DNA of 64,000 nucleotides, from the NCBI GenBank assembly GCA_963555705.1, contig OY743176.1, forward strand, positions 40,656,497 through 40,720,496, in the 5' to 3' direction. The DNA is from Ligustrum vulgare. Taxonomy: Eukaryota; Streptophyta; Magnoliopsida; Lamiales; Oleaceae. Positions 1 to 10,548 of this stretch are shown here, in pieces. Positions within the stretch are counted from its first letter, which is position 1. Every line of letters begins with the position of its first letter. Below the pieces are notes generated by a model. It was not told where the DNA came from. It saw only the letters and a program-made list of their open reading frames with translations, and ran no database searches. Position numbers and translations under genes: made by a program.

Positions 1-1045
1 GTAATGAGTCAAATAGTATTTAAAGAGGTTTTCCAAAATTTATGAGAATTTTAATTCATTTTTACTTTGATCATTTATTGACAGTTTTAATTATTAATCA
101 AAATAAATTGTATGTTCAAATTTTTTTTCTATTTTAAATAATATTTACAGTAAAATTATTCATATGATTCTTCCGTGCATCACAAGTGTTATTACTAGCA
201 TTTATTAAAGTAGGATATCAACTGAAAACACAAGGAAATGGCTTCCTGCACTAAGTAACAAGATGTTCAATTTCCGTAGCATGAAAAAAATATTTGGACA
301 GAAATCTTAATTTACTAATGTATAAACACGGGTTATGTTAAAATATTGGATGAAAATATCTCCGCATATTTAATGTTCTATTTTAAGGATATTGATATTT
401 GAATTGATATACTAGAAAATAGTTTAGAAACAATATATTTTGATATTATTTTCTTACCTTTTAGATTTAGGATATTTCACCTATAACTATCAATCTTGGC
501 CTAGATTTTCTAAATTCCGTTCTCCGACGAGCGGTCACGTGCTGCTCGTCTGTCCATTCACTTAATCTTTTCGCAAAATATAATACAAGTCTACGGTTGT
601 TAAGAATGGAAAAACGAACTGTAAAAATCGTGACCCGTAGAGCCCGGCCCTCATTAGGAGCAGAACCGCCCCGCATAAATGGATCCGTGGAACGGATATG
701 GGGTAAAAAAAACTCCGCCCCAATCTAAACGGGACAGGGACGGTTTTCCTCCGCCCCGTCTCGATCTTCAGTTTAAAAAAATGAAGTATGCTTGACTAAT
801 TAACAAATCAATACTATGTGGAAATCAACGGATCCTTCACTATTTTTATTCTCAATCGTTATTTTATTCTGCATTTCCTCCATTTTTAGTGAATGGCAAG
901 ACAAAATCGTTCATTCAATGGAATGACTTTGAATATAAAAATGAATTACGGCAGTATAAGACAGACAAGAAAGATCAAAGAAAATAAGTGAATCTCCTAA
1001 AGAAAATAATTTAGTCTTCTCTAGTGTAGTGTAATTTACTATATA
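1..1045. other. Non-coding flank with a GC-rich hAT-like patch
   Basis: No supportable gene is seen. Most of it is AT-rich. A GC-rich patch at about 612-765 is built of CCCGNCC/GGGGCGG words and looks like the subterminal region of a hAT element. A similar patch lies on the other side of the inserted retroelement (8085-8231) and ends in TTGCCATCCCTA, a hAT-like terminus. The two patches may be arms of one older element that the 1046-7851 retroelement split. No matching left terminus was found. Positions 1041-1045 (ATATA) are the left target-site duplication of that retroelement. Confidence 0.4.
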
Positions 1046-1828
1046 TGATGAGAATTGAGATGCGCAGAAGAAAACGCCGGAAAGTTCCAAACTCAAGTTG
1101 TGGTTGGACGGATAAATCATGACCTGATATTCACGACACGATGGCTCGACGATGCGGAATAAAGAACCACGACTTTTGAAATGCCATAAAGATTTGCCGA
1201 ATCTCCCTGATGAGTTTCTGGATTTGAACGCCACAAATACTCTCGCGAATATTTGATAAGTTCTGGATGAACTCCACAAGATAATCAATCTTGATATGTT
1301 CGAGTTTGTAATGTGAATCCACACATTAAACAATTGAAAAACATTCAATCTCTTTTTAATAATCAATGTCTAATTTTACAATAACTCGAAAAAACGTATA
1401 AATAAGCAAATAAAAACCTATCAACCCTAACTGGCTCAAAATAGAATTCTAATTAAAGTAAAATACTAAAATAACTAAATAAAAGAAAAGGAATTAAAAA
1501 ACTGCAAAATATGAAAAATCCCGGAAATTAATATCGCATGTTACGGTCATGATTGAGATTATTACGGCCGTAAGATTTCCTTCCTGTGAATGTTACGGCC
1601 GTGACAGTTTGTTTACGACCGTAAGTGTAAAATTGAAATCTCGCATCTTAACCAGTAGTTTGATTACGGTCGTGACCTTCTGAGCTTTACGGCCGTAAGG
1701 ATCAAACTAGTCCTTTTTTGCTCCGGTTTTTGCTTCAATTTGCAATTAACTCCGTTTTGGCTTGAATTACTTGAATTTTTCCGTCAAACCTGTTATGACT
1801 TCGATTGTTGAGGGTCCAGAACACATCA
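1046..1828 (-). repeat. 3' LTR of the outer gypsy element
   Basis: This 783-bp LTR runs from TGATGTG at 1828 down to TCATCA at 1046 on the minus strand. It is collinear with 7104-7851 from about 1086 onward. It contains at least six copies or near-copies of the palindrome TTACGGCCGTAA or its variants between about 1541 and 1700. The long minus-strand ORF that overlaps it is matched in the other LTR only because LTRs repeat, and it is not regarded as a gene. Confidence 0.75.
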
Positions 1829-1874
1829 TACACTCCTTCTTTAGGATGATTCGTCCCGAATCATAGCTTTGTTC

Positions 1875-2912
1875 CTATTGTTTCACTTCACCTCCTGGAT
1901 CAAACGGAAAATTATTGCTTCCATACCAGATGGATGACCAATAGCATCCTGTAACTTGGGTTACATGAATGGATTGAAGTAGAAACTCCTGTGGGCATTG
2001 GTGGTGTTGCCCAAATTTCCAAGCACATTTAACCTGCAAGACAAAATTAAATAAAGCGGGGAGGGAAATGTTAGGTTCATGAGGTACAAGGTATGAATCC
2101 TTGTATTCATGAATTATCACCGTCAATTCCTCTTTTGGAACCACGAGGCACTTCTCTTCACCTCGTTCTTCCTTTGCAAGTCCTCGTTTATTCCTCTCTA
2201 CTTCTTTTCTCTCAAGCACCTCTTTAATATTTTTACTTTGAAATTCAACCACACCTCCTATCTCCAGATTTTTATCACCACGCTCGTGTACTACCTCATT
2301 ACTACCCAAATGTGAATCTTCCAATTCAACGCTCAAATCTTGAACTTCAACCTCAACTCCCAATTCCACCTTCTCCTCATCAAATTTTGGAGTTTTTTTA
2401 TTTGTTTTTAATTTCAACTCTCCCTCCTTCTTATCAATATCCTTATCCCCATGATACCTCCTATTATACCACTTTTCACTCTCCTTCCTTACTCTCCATG
2501 AATCTTCTAGTGCTTCTTCTAATGTCAACCTATATAATGTTCATGTTTTCCCTTTCTTAAGGAATTTGTATATGTGCATACTCTTATCATAAACAACCTC
2601 CCTCCTACGTCTCCAAGGTTTTCCCAATAAAATATGATAAGACTTCAATGGCATTACATCACACCATACATCCTCATTATACCTTCCTTGGGTAATAGAC
2701 ACTAGAACTTGTTTGGTTACTTTGAAATCCTCAAACTCTCTCATCCACGTCATCCTATAAGGTTTATGGTGTGGTTCTAGGGGTAATCCTAATTTTTCAA
2801 TCACGGTGCTACTAACGAAATTAGTAAAACACTTTCCATCAATCGCCAAACTGTACCCCTTATGATTCACATAACATCTAATTTGGAATAAAAAATCCGG
2901 ATCATAATTCAT
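1875..2912 (-). pseudogene. Ty3/gypsy protease region and linker, fragment
   Basis: Two minus-strand reading frames (2912-2541 and 2528-1875) read through a retropepsin-like region of pol. The core reads IDGKCFTNFVSSTVIEKLGL, which aligns by eye with the protease of the gypsy element at 58020-58110 (IDGGSCTN...VEKLGLP). Later shared words are KVTKQVLVS and LLGKPW. The second frame is rich in Lys and Glu, as expected of the protease-RT linker. It runs straight to the polypurine tract and 3' LTR, so RT, RNase H and integrase have been deleted. A stop or frameshift separates the two frames. Upstream, the coding sequence is cut at about 2925 by the inner element. It is a relic with no expected function. 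Confidence 0.7.
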
Positions 2913-2924
2913 TCCTTATGTGGT

Positions 2925-4336
2925 TGATAAGTGTTATATTAACGTTTATTTTATATACTTATATTCTTGAATATTTCATAATGTGATTCTATCTAAGTAT
3001 TATTAATGCATTTTATGTTTTATATTGTATAGGATCATAAAAGAAGAGAAAAGAAGAAAAAAGGACCAAATTGCACTAAAAATTGAAGTTTGGGGACTTA
3101 GGTGCAAATAAGGTTACGGCCGTAAGGAAATAAAGTCACGGCCGTAAAAGTATGATGAATCAAGAAGAAAATAAGCAGAAACACGTTTACGGCCGTAAAG
3201 GAGGATTTACGGCCGTAACCTTCAAAGGGTGAAAAATATGCAGAAACCGTGTTACGGCCGTAAAAGGAAATTCACGGCCGTAACTTTCCAGTCAAAAATT
3301 TCCTTATTTTAATTCTTTCCATAATTTTGGGATTTCTTGAGCCCAAAGCTAGGGCACGAAATTGAGACTATAAAAAGAGAATTTCATGACAAGAAAAAGA
3401 CTTTTATTATTTTTGAAAGAGGCTACACATTGAGGAAAATTGAGAGAAAAATATAGAGCATTCTTTGGAGATTTTCAAACGCAAGAATATCAACAACAAT
3501 GGAATTCATGAAGCAACTTGAAGAATCTACCACAACAATGCTAGGCTAAATTTCATATCTTGTTCAAAGGGGAAGTTGTGTCAATTTAATTATGTTATTT
3601 TCTTTTCCTACAAATTAGTAGCGTGAATTTATTCCTTTATTTCAATTGTTGGATTATTATGTTTTGAATGTTCAATTGAGTTTATTTGATTAATAGTTTA
3701 ATTTGGCCAATTGGATTATGATCTTTGGATTCATGAATATGCTATGTTTAGATTCTTGATCCGTAATTGTCATTGAATCTTTACTTTAGTAGCAAATAAA
3801 TCTCGTGCAGGTTTAGTAATAATTCAACTTGGATTGTTTAATTCGAGTTTGTGTAATTAACGATCCAATTCAATCTATTCTTCTAAATTTTCATACTAGT
3901 CGTGCATTAAATCCTAAGAGCTTGTTTAGGATTGTCCATGGCTAGAATTGGTTCAAAGAGCTTATTTTGAATTAATACACATAAGGAAGAATTTAGATAA
4001 TCAGAGCTTGTTGATTATTTATGATTGATAATTGAATTAGGAATAGAAACACGTTACAAGGAAAAGTATAATATTAATTGAGGGCACAACCGAACCCGAG
4101 ACCAAGATTTCCTCTCATATTATTTCTCTAGTCATATTTAATTATTTATTTTTATGCATAGTTTTCATTCAAGTAATTCAAACAACAAAACCCCCCATTC
4201 CATTCTAATTGATCGAACAACTAAAATTAATTTTCGTTCCTCGTGGGATCGACCCTTACTCTCACTACTACATTATTAATTAATATTTAGCGAGTAAGGA
4301 ATTATTTATTATTTTGGTGTATTGCGACACGCATCA
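2925..4336 (+). repeat. 5' LTR of the Athila-like element
   Basis: The LTR begins TGATAAGTGTTA and ends CACGCATCA, six bases before the primer-binding site. Its last part, with the words CTCGTGGGATCGACCC and GCGAGTAAGGA, is typical of Athila-group LTR ends. About 70-bp units at 3113-3290 each carry a pair of TTACGGCCGTAA-like palindromes. The start is inferred from the TG dinucleotide and from the end of homology with the outer protease. Confidence 0.65.
3368..3377 (+). promoter_or_regulatory. TATA box of the Athila-like LTR
   Basis: CTATAAAAAG lies in the middle of the LTR just after the palindrome cluster, where a U3 promoter is expected. It is followed by a purine-rich leader. Assigned from motif and position only. 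Confidence 0.45.
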
Positions 4337-4342
4337 AATTTT

Positions 4343-4360
4343 TGGCGCCGTTGCCGAGGA
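4343..4360 (+). other. Primer-binding site, tRNA-Asp type
   Basis: TGGCGCCGTTGCCGAGGA is complementary to the 3' end of plant tRNA-Asp, with one mismatch to the usual TGGCGCCGTTGCCGGGGA. It starts six bases after the LTR end. This primer is a hallmark of the Athila/Tat branch of Ty3/gypsy. Confidence 0.85.
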
Positions 4361-4481
4361 ACGGTCAACCAATTTAGTTGTTTAGTTAATTAGAATTTTT
4401 TTTTCTGCATTTTTTTTTATTAATTTTATTTTCACTTTATTTATATAAATTTTTTTTTTTAAAAAAAAAATTAAATTTTTT

Positions 4482-6803
4482 TTGTGCTCCTTTGCTTATA
4501 TACTTAAAACTCGGTCAACTAATTGTGAACTTTTTGATCTTGACCCAGAAATCGAGAGGACTTTTCGACAGCAAAGGAGAGCAGCGGGACAAATGGAAGC
4601 TAACAACAGAACTCTTAAACAACTGGCTACTCCCGATGTGGCTCAGCAGCCATTGTGCATTACGTTTCCAACGGTAGAAGAAGGAAGAACATTTGAGCTA
4701 AAATCCGGGTTGATCCACCTTCTACCTACTTTTCGAGGACATTCCGGTGAAGATCCATATAGACATCTAAAGGAGTTCCATGTGGTTTGCGACAGTATGA
4801 GGCTCACGGGCATTACCGAGGAACAAATAAAAATGAGAGCCTTCCCATTCTCATTGAAGGATGCCGCAACCGACTGGCTCTATTGTCTACCATCGGGGAC
4901 AGTTACTACTTGGAGCGACATAAAAAGGCTCTTCTTGAAAAAATACTTCCCTGCATCGAGAGCTGGTACAATCCGGAAAGAAATATGTGGGGTTCGCCAA
5001 AGCAATGGCGAGACATTATATGAGTACTAGGAGCGCTTCAAGAAACTCATTTCGAGCTGTCCCCACCATCAGATCAGTGAGCAACTCTTGGTGCAGTATT
5101 TCTAAGAAGGCTTAGCACCGATGGAAAGAAACATGATAGATGCCACAAGTGGAGGAGCACTGATGGACAAGACGCCGGAACAAGCTCGGGCTTTAATCTC
5201 TAATATGGCAGAAAATACTCAGCAATTCAATTCAACCCGAGACTCCCAAGTCCGCCGAGTAAATGAGGTAAGTAGTACCAATATTGAAGGTCAATTATAT
5301 GAACTAACGAATCTTGTTAAGCAACTTGCTGTAGGGAATTCAAAGCAAGCCAAAGCCTGTGGAATCTATTCGAACTTTGGACATCCAACGGATACATGTC
5401 CAGTATTGTAAGAAGAAAACAATGAACAGGTAAAGGCCGCAGAAGGGTTTCCATTTCAAAGGCAACAGTACAACCCATATTCAAACACGTACAACCCCGG
5501 GTGGAGAGATCACCCCAACCTAAGTTACGGAAATAACAAACCCCCAGGTTTTGCTCCAAACAAGTCACAAGGACAATTCCAGCAGCAAGGGACTTTCCAA
5601 CCGCAGGGGCAACATCAACAAAAACCTCAAAATGCAGGTATGTCTCTTGAGGATATGGTTAAGATGTTGGCAACTAACACGATGCAATTCCAACAGGATA
5701 CCAAGTCAAGCATTCAAAATCTGGAAAATCAAATGAGCCAAATGGCCATTGCCATAAATAGATTGGAGGCACAATCTGGAGGGAAGCTACCATCACAGCC
5801 CGAGGTGAATCCCAAAAACGTGAGTGCCATAACTCTCCGGAGCGGGAAGGAAATTGAGGGTCCGCAATTGGAACCGGCTGCACCTGAAATGGATGAAGAT
5901 GAAAAGGAAGGGGTTGGAAAGAAAAAAAGCACTTCGCAAAACCCGCAGGTAAAATCCAACTTTAACTCAATTGCTAAATTGACTCCACCTCCTTTTCCTG
6001 ACAGGTTAGCAAAAGCGACTAAGGAGGGCAAGGAAAAGGATATACTGGAGATGTTCAGGAAAGTGGAAATCAACATTCCATTATTGGATGCCATCAAACA
6101 AGTTCCCCGATATGCAAAGTTTTTGAAAGATCTATGCACCAATAAGAGAAAGCTAAATGGAAATGAGATGGTAAGAATGGGTGAATCCGTGTCTGCACTT
6201 TTTCAAAGAAAATTGCCTCCCAAGTGCAAGGATCCAGGTATGTTTACCATACCCTGTCAAATAGGTAACACTAGGATAGATCGTGCATTGATAGACCTAG
6301 GAGCATCCATAAATGTAATGCCTAGATCTACGTACACTTCATTGAAACTTGCTAAAATGACTGAAACTAGTGTTATCATTCAACTAGCCGACCGTTCCAA
6401 TGCATATCCGGATGGGGTGGTTGAAGATGTTTTAGTACAAGTAGGGGGTTTAGTATTTCCAGCAGATTTTTATGTGTTAGACATGAATGATTATCACTCT
6501 CCAAACCCCACTCCTATTTTGTTAGGCAGACCATTCCTAAAAACATCGAAAACTAAGATAGGTGTTAGTGATGGTATACTTACCATGGAGTTTGATAATG
6601 AAATTGTTAAGTTCAATATTTATGACTCCATGAAACACATTAATGATGCTAACAAAGTTCATTCTACTGTTGTGAGTTATTCTCCATTTCAGGAAACTGT
6701 TGCTGAGCTTAATGATTGTCCAAAGCCATCACAACCAGGTGAAAACTTTTGTACCGCCCTACCAGTAGCTGATGAGAAGTTTCCCCTACTTTGCAGGCAC
6801 TAA
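4482..6803 (+). pseudogene. Athila-type gag-protease polyprotein, three in-frame stops
   Basis: One frame runs from 4482 to 6803 (774 codons) without a frameshift. It is broken by three stops: TAG at 5028, TAA at 5104 and TAA at 5409. The first third is a retrotransposon gag domain (about 4680-5110, with the words FRGHSGEDPYRHLKEF and FFLKKYFPASRAGTIRKEI, the latter starting in the same frame). A zinc knuckle at about 5355-5400 reads CGIYSNFGHPTDTC; its second Cys is replaced by Tyr. A coiled, Gln-rich stretch follows. The protease lies at about 6230-6640, with the active-site motif DLGASINVMP and LLGRPFL. It would assemble the particle and cleave gag. The real start codon is uncertain: the frame opens with TTG, and the first ATG is at 4592. 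At least two of the stops fit C-to-T or G-to-A change. Confidence 0.8.
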
Positions 6804-6902
6804 CGAAGAGCATGAAGAGGAAATTGAGTTTTGGTAATCCACCTAATCCCGGTTAAAGAAGGAAACAACCTGTCGAGCCAACGACAGTAAACAAAGGCGC
6901 TA

Positions 6903-6920
6903 CTCGGGAGGCAACCCGAG
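6903..6920 (+). other. RNA hairpin motif after the gag-protease ORF
   Basis: CTCGGGAGGCAACCCGAG has a perfect 6-bp stem (CTCGGG/CCCGAG) with loop AGGCAA. It lies about 100 bases after the protease stop. Its role is unknown; packaging, translation or 3'-end functions are all possible. Confidence 0.5.
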
Positions 6921-7103
6921 AGGGGAGTTTCTTTACCTCCTCGACTCTTTATTTTCGTATTTGCATTTTTAGTTAATTTAATTTTATTTAGTCATTTCAA
7001 AAAAAAAAAAATACAAAAATACAAAAATACAAAAATTTTCAGAGGCAGTCTTACGGCCGTAAGACATAACTTTACGGCCGTAATGCAATTTTTTTATCTT
7101 TTG

Positions 7104-7851
7104 TTCAGAACCCAGGTTGTGGGTGGATGGATGAATCATAACCTGATATTCAAAACGCGATGGCTTGACGATGCGGAATAAATAACCATGACTTTTGAAA
7201 CGCCACAAGGATTTGTCCAATCTCCCTGATGAGTTTTTGGATTTGAACGCCACAAATACTCTCGCGAATATTTGATAAGTTCTAGATGAACGCCACAAGA
7301 TAATCAATCTTTATATGTTCGGGTTTGTAATGTGAATCCACACATTAAACAATTGAAAAACATTCAATCTCTTTTTATTCAATAATCAATGTCTAATTTT
7401 ACAATGAATCGAAAAAACGTATAAATAAGCAAACAAAAACCTATCAACCCTAATTGACTCAAAATAGAATTCTAATTAAAGTAAAATACTAAAATAACTA
7501 AATAAAAGAAAATGAATTAAAAATCTGCAAAATATGAAAAATCCCGAAAATTAATATCGAATGTTACGGCCGTGATTGAGATTATTACGGCCGTAAGATT
7601 TCCTTCCTGTGAATGTTACGGCCGTAACAGTTTATTTACGACCGTAAGTGTAAAATTGAAATATCGCATCTTAACCAGTAGCTTGATTACGGTCGTGACA
7701 TTCTGGGCTTTACGGCCGTAAGGATAAAACTTGTCCTTTTTTGCTCCGGTTTTTGCTCCAATTTGCAATTAACTCCGTTTTGGCTTGAATTACTTGAATT
7801 TTTCCGTCAAGCCTGCTATGACTCCGATTATTGAGAGTTTGGAACACATCA
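7104..7851 (-). repeat. 5' LTR of the outer gypsy element, truncated
   Basis: It is collinear with 1086-1828 and has the same six palindrome positions (about 7563-7720). It ends CATCA at 7847-7851, directly followed by the ATATA duplication. Its minus-strand 3' end, which should adjoin the primer site, is missing where the Athila-like interior abuts it. Confidence 0.7.
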
Positions 7852-7856
7852 ATATA

Positions 7857-8600
7857 TCTTTCAAATCAAACATTGTTAGTTGCAGTAAGAAAAATTGCAA
7901 TGTAGATGACTAATTACTTTTTTCAAACAATTTTATTGATACAGTGTATAATGGCAACAACTAATTTTTCCACTAAGTAGGGACCCTTTTGTGTGTGTGT
8001 GAAGCTCGTGATTTGGTTTTAATTCAAAATAGTTTAATTTTATGAAACTCATCCTGTCCCGTTAATATAAATGATTCACTAAATGAGGCGATTTGTCGAC
8101 CCGCCCTACCCCGCGACCCGCACCGCCTTTAAGCGGGGCACGGGACGGATACGGGGCAAATTATCCAAGACGGGACGGGGCGTAGAGCACGTCGACCCGA
8201 TCCGGCCCCGACCCGCCAGTTGCCATCCCTAACGGTTGTGTATATTTTAACTCAAATAAACTCATATCCTACTCATAAAGCCTCTACTTCTAAAATAACT
8301 TCGACGAATCTCCAAAATTATGGTTTTAAAATTGGGAATTCATAATTTACAAGCACTAAAATTCAAATATCCCCAATTTTTGAAACCCTGAGACCCATCA
8401 ATATTACCAAGAAAATTAATTTACGTGTAATAGTATTATCTTCTAGATCGCTTCAATCAACTTCAAGGATTTAATTCAAAAAATTTCCTTATTTTTTAAC
8501 ACGACAGGATTTAATTCTCGTTCACACAAAATTTTAACTCTTTCCCGACTTTTCATGGATTTCTATTAAAAAAATATATATATATTAAAAAAAAAAAAAA
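7857..8600. other. Non-coding, with GC-rich hAT-like arm
   Basis: There is no gene. At 8085-8231 a GC-rich tract of CCCGNCC/GGGGC words ends TTGCCATCCCTA, which fits a hAT terminal inverted repeat (TAGGGATGGCAA read on the minus strand). The remainder is AT-rich and unrecognised. Confidence 0.4.
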
Positions 8601-8603
8601 TTA

Positions 8604-9183
8604 GCCCTTGTTTGGTTCAACTAAAAAGTTGAATTAAATTTAAGTTAAAATAAAAAATCAATTTTAACCATATATTGCATGTGACTCACAACTTCTCAAC
8701 CACATATTCAATCAAATTTTAATCAAAATCTACTCATGCTTGGAGGTAATACAAAGTTTGGTACAAAGTTAACAAGCAAGACCTCAGAAGTCATTCAAAT
8801 GTTGGACGCACTTGTTCAAAAAAGTCTGGTTAGGGCTTTCATACAAGCCCTTATTGGGAAATAATCCAATTTTCTAACTATTTTATTTATTATGATTTAA
8901 GTAATACTTAGGCACATTTAAATATCATCTACTTTATTTTTTAATCGAATTAAATATTTAGAGTAGTATTCCTATTCACAATTATGTCAAATTAAGAGTC
9001 TGTTTGACACAGTTGTTGTGAATAGAACTTTTTGCAGTCGAGTTTTTATTAGTAGATCTTTGATAAAAAGTTGATGAGATATGTGGTCGAAAAATTGTAG
9101 GCCCTATCAAAGGAATGGTTGAGATCAAATGTTGACTTTAAATTGAATTAAAATCTAAATTTTTAGTGCTATCAAACAAGGGC
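8604..9183. mobile_element. Tourist-like (PIF/Harbinger) MITE
   Basis: The terminal inverted repeats are GCCCTTGTTTGGTTCAAC on the left and GCCCTTGTTTGATAGCAC on the right (reverse complement). They are flanked by the 3-bp duplication TTA at 8601-8603 and 9184-9186. The element is 580 bp, AT-rich and has no ORF. TTA target sites and a G-rich/TTGTTTGG terminus fit Harbinger-derived MITEs. Confidence 0.65.
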
Positions 9184-9186
9184 TTA

Positions 9187-9590
9187 ATTAATTCATAAAA
9201 TATAATATTAACTATTTTCAATATATTCCATACTTTTATTAACTAATTATGAAAAAATATATTTTTGATTTATTTTCAAAAGATTTCATATTTTATTAAT
9301 TAATGAATTATAATATATAGTTCAATAGATTTTCCATAAAAGTTATAGAAAAAATATTTTCTCAATAAAATTACATATTTTATTAATTAATAAAATATAA
9401 GTTTATATTAATCAATAAAATATAATATTTCAATACGAGTCATGAAAAAATATATATTTTTGATTAATATAAAATTAATATAAGATTAGCTTTAACTCTC
9501 GTGTAACTATAGTGGTATTTAATTTTTCTCTCTTTTTAGGTGTGATTTCGTTATTTTGCAAAACGATAAAAAAAAAAAAAAAAAAGATTA
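9187..9590. other. AT-rich spacer
   Basis: Very AT-rich sequence with repeated AAAATAT/TAATTAAT words. No ORF, RNA gene or element terminus was recognised. Confidence 0.5.
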
Positions 9591-9596
9591 AGTGGC

Positions 9597-10375
9597 GTTC
9601 TGTTTGTAATTTATTTTGTATTTTCATTTTCGAAAATGTTTTGTATTTCATGTTTTCATTTTTGTTTTCAAATTTGTTGAAAATGAGTTTTGTTTGTCAT
9701 TTCTGAAAACTTTTTTTGAAAATGAAAAACTGGAAAACACGTTCTGTTTGAAATTTTGCAGAATACTACTGACTCAAACTCAAATTTCCTTTCCCAATAC
9801 ACTGAAAACATGGTTACATGCAACACACTAATGTGAGCATTAAGAGTCTATATTAACACAACTTGGCCAGGTTCGGGATTTGAGAAAACTCTAGTTCTAT
9901 TAAAATTCAGAAAATGCAAGTTCTTTCAAAACCACCAGAGTCCATTTATCAGTGCATTTTTTGAAATATAACAACAAGAATTCTCACTTAATTTTTTTTT
10001 GTAATGTTGATATTGAATTAAATAAAAATATATTTAAACTTAATTTCAAGTTAGGATAAAAATTATTTATTTAGGTTTAGTTCCATAGTAGGATAATTCT
10101 AAAAATAATAATAAATAAATAAAAACTTTATATTAAGCTTAATTTCAAGTTAAGATAATTCTTAATATAATTAAAAAAAAATTCCAAAACCCGTTTTCCG
10201 TGTTTTGGACATTTTTTTGTCGAAATACACACAAAATGCCCAATTTGCGTTTTGTGTACAATTTTTTTTTTTATTTTCCAAAATGCATTTTCGAAAATGG
10301 TAAAGAGAATGCGTTTTTAAAGTTTTCAAAAATAAAAATAGAAAACAACCTAAAAACAGCAAAGAGAACAGAACC
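9597..10375. mobile_element. Possible MITE with GTTCTGTTT ends
   Basis: The left side reads GGCGTTCTGTTTG and the right side, reverse-complemented, reads AAGGTTCTGTTCTC. Both subterminal regions carry CATTTTCGAAAATG-like words in opposite orientation. TTA lies outside both ends in a slightly loose position. There is no coding sequence. This is a weak call from imperfect terminal repeats. Confidence 0.35.
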
Positions 10376-10548
10376 TTAGATTTTTGGTGGTTGATCCGGT
10401 GTTAGGAGCTATTTCGATAAGTGTTGATTTTGTATTCATTAAAAATATCACGTGAAGCTAACTGATGGAACCGCCTCTGTTTGGCAAAAGTAAAAAAAAA
10501 ATAAGTTTTTAAACAGCACAATTTTTCAAATAATATTTTAACCACATA

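Larger units (their letters stand above)
2925..7103 (+). mobile_element. Athila-like Ty3/gypsy element carrying only gag-protease, 3' truncated
   Basis: A 5' LTR (2925-4336) is followed by a tRNA-Asp primer site and one long gag-protease frame. There is no RT, RNase H, integrase or env-like ORF. After the protease come a hairpin (6903-6920), a T-rich tract and two copies of TTACGGCCGTAA, then an abrupt join to the outer LTR at about 7104. The 3' LTR is missing, so no target-site duplication can be checked. The element is either a deleted Athila or a member of a gag-only non-autonomous (TR-GAG-like) family; the window cannot tell these apart. Confidence 0.65.
1046..7851 (-). mobile_element. 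Ty3/gypsy LTR retrotransposon, minus strand, internally rearranged
   Basis: Two related LTRs (1046-1828 and about 7104-7851) share the TGATG start and CATCA end when read on the minus strand. The pair is flanked by the 5-bp direct repeat ATATA at 1041-1045 and 7852-7856. A purine-rich tract (1829-1843 on the minus strand) sits just before the left LTR, so the left LTR is the 3' LTR. Inside, only a protease region and linker (1875-2912) belong to this element. Gag, reverse transcriptase and integrase are missing. The rest of the interior is a plus-strand Athila-like element (2925-7103). The right LTR lacks its last ~40 bp and its primer-binding site, so a deletion joined the inner element to the outer 5' LTR. 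The same family (TGATG...CATCA, same end of pol) recurs at 55750-62354. Confidence 0.75.

Noticed and set aside
911..1366. 151-residue minus-strand ORF
   Set aside because: It lies across the end of an LTR, and a similar frame occurs in the paired LTR. It has no domain and fits chance in a repeated sequence.
3113..3290. CRISPR-like array of TTACGGCCGTAA repeats
   Set aside because: The repeats are 12 bp, vary, lie in a plant LTR, and have no spacers of even length or cas genes.
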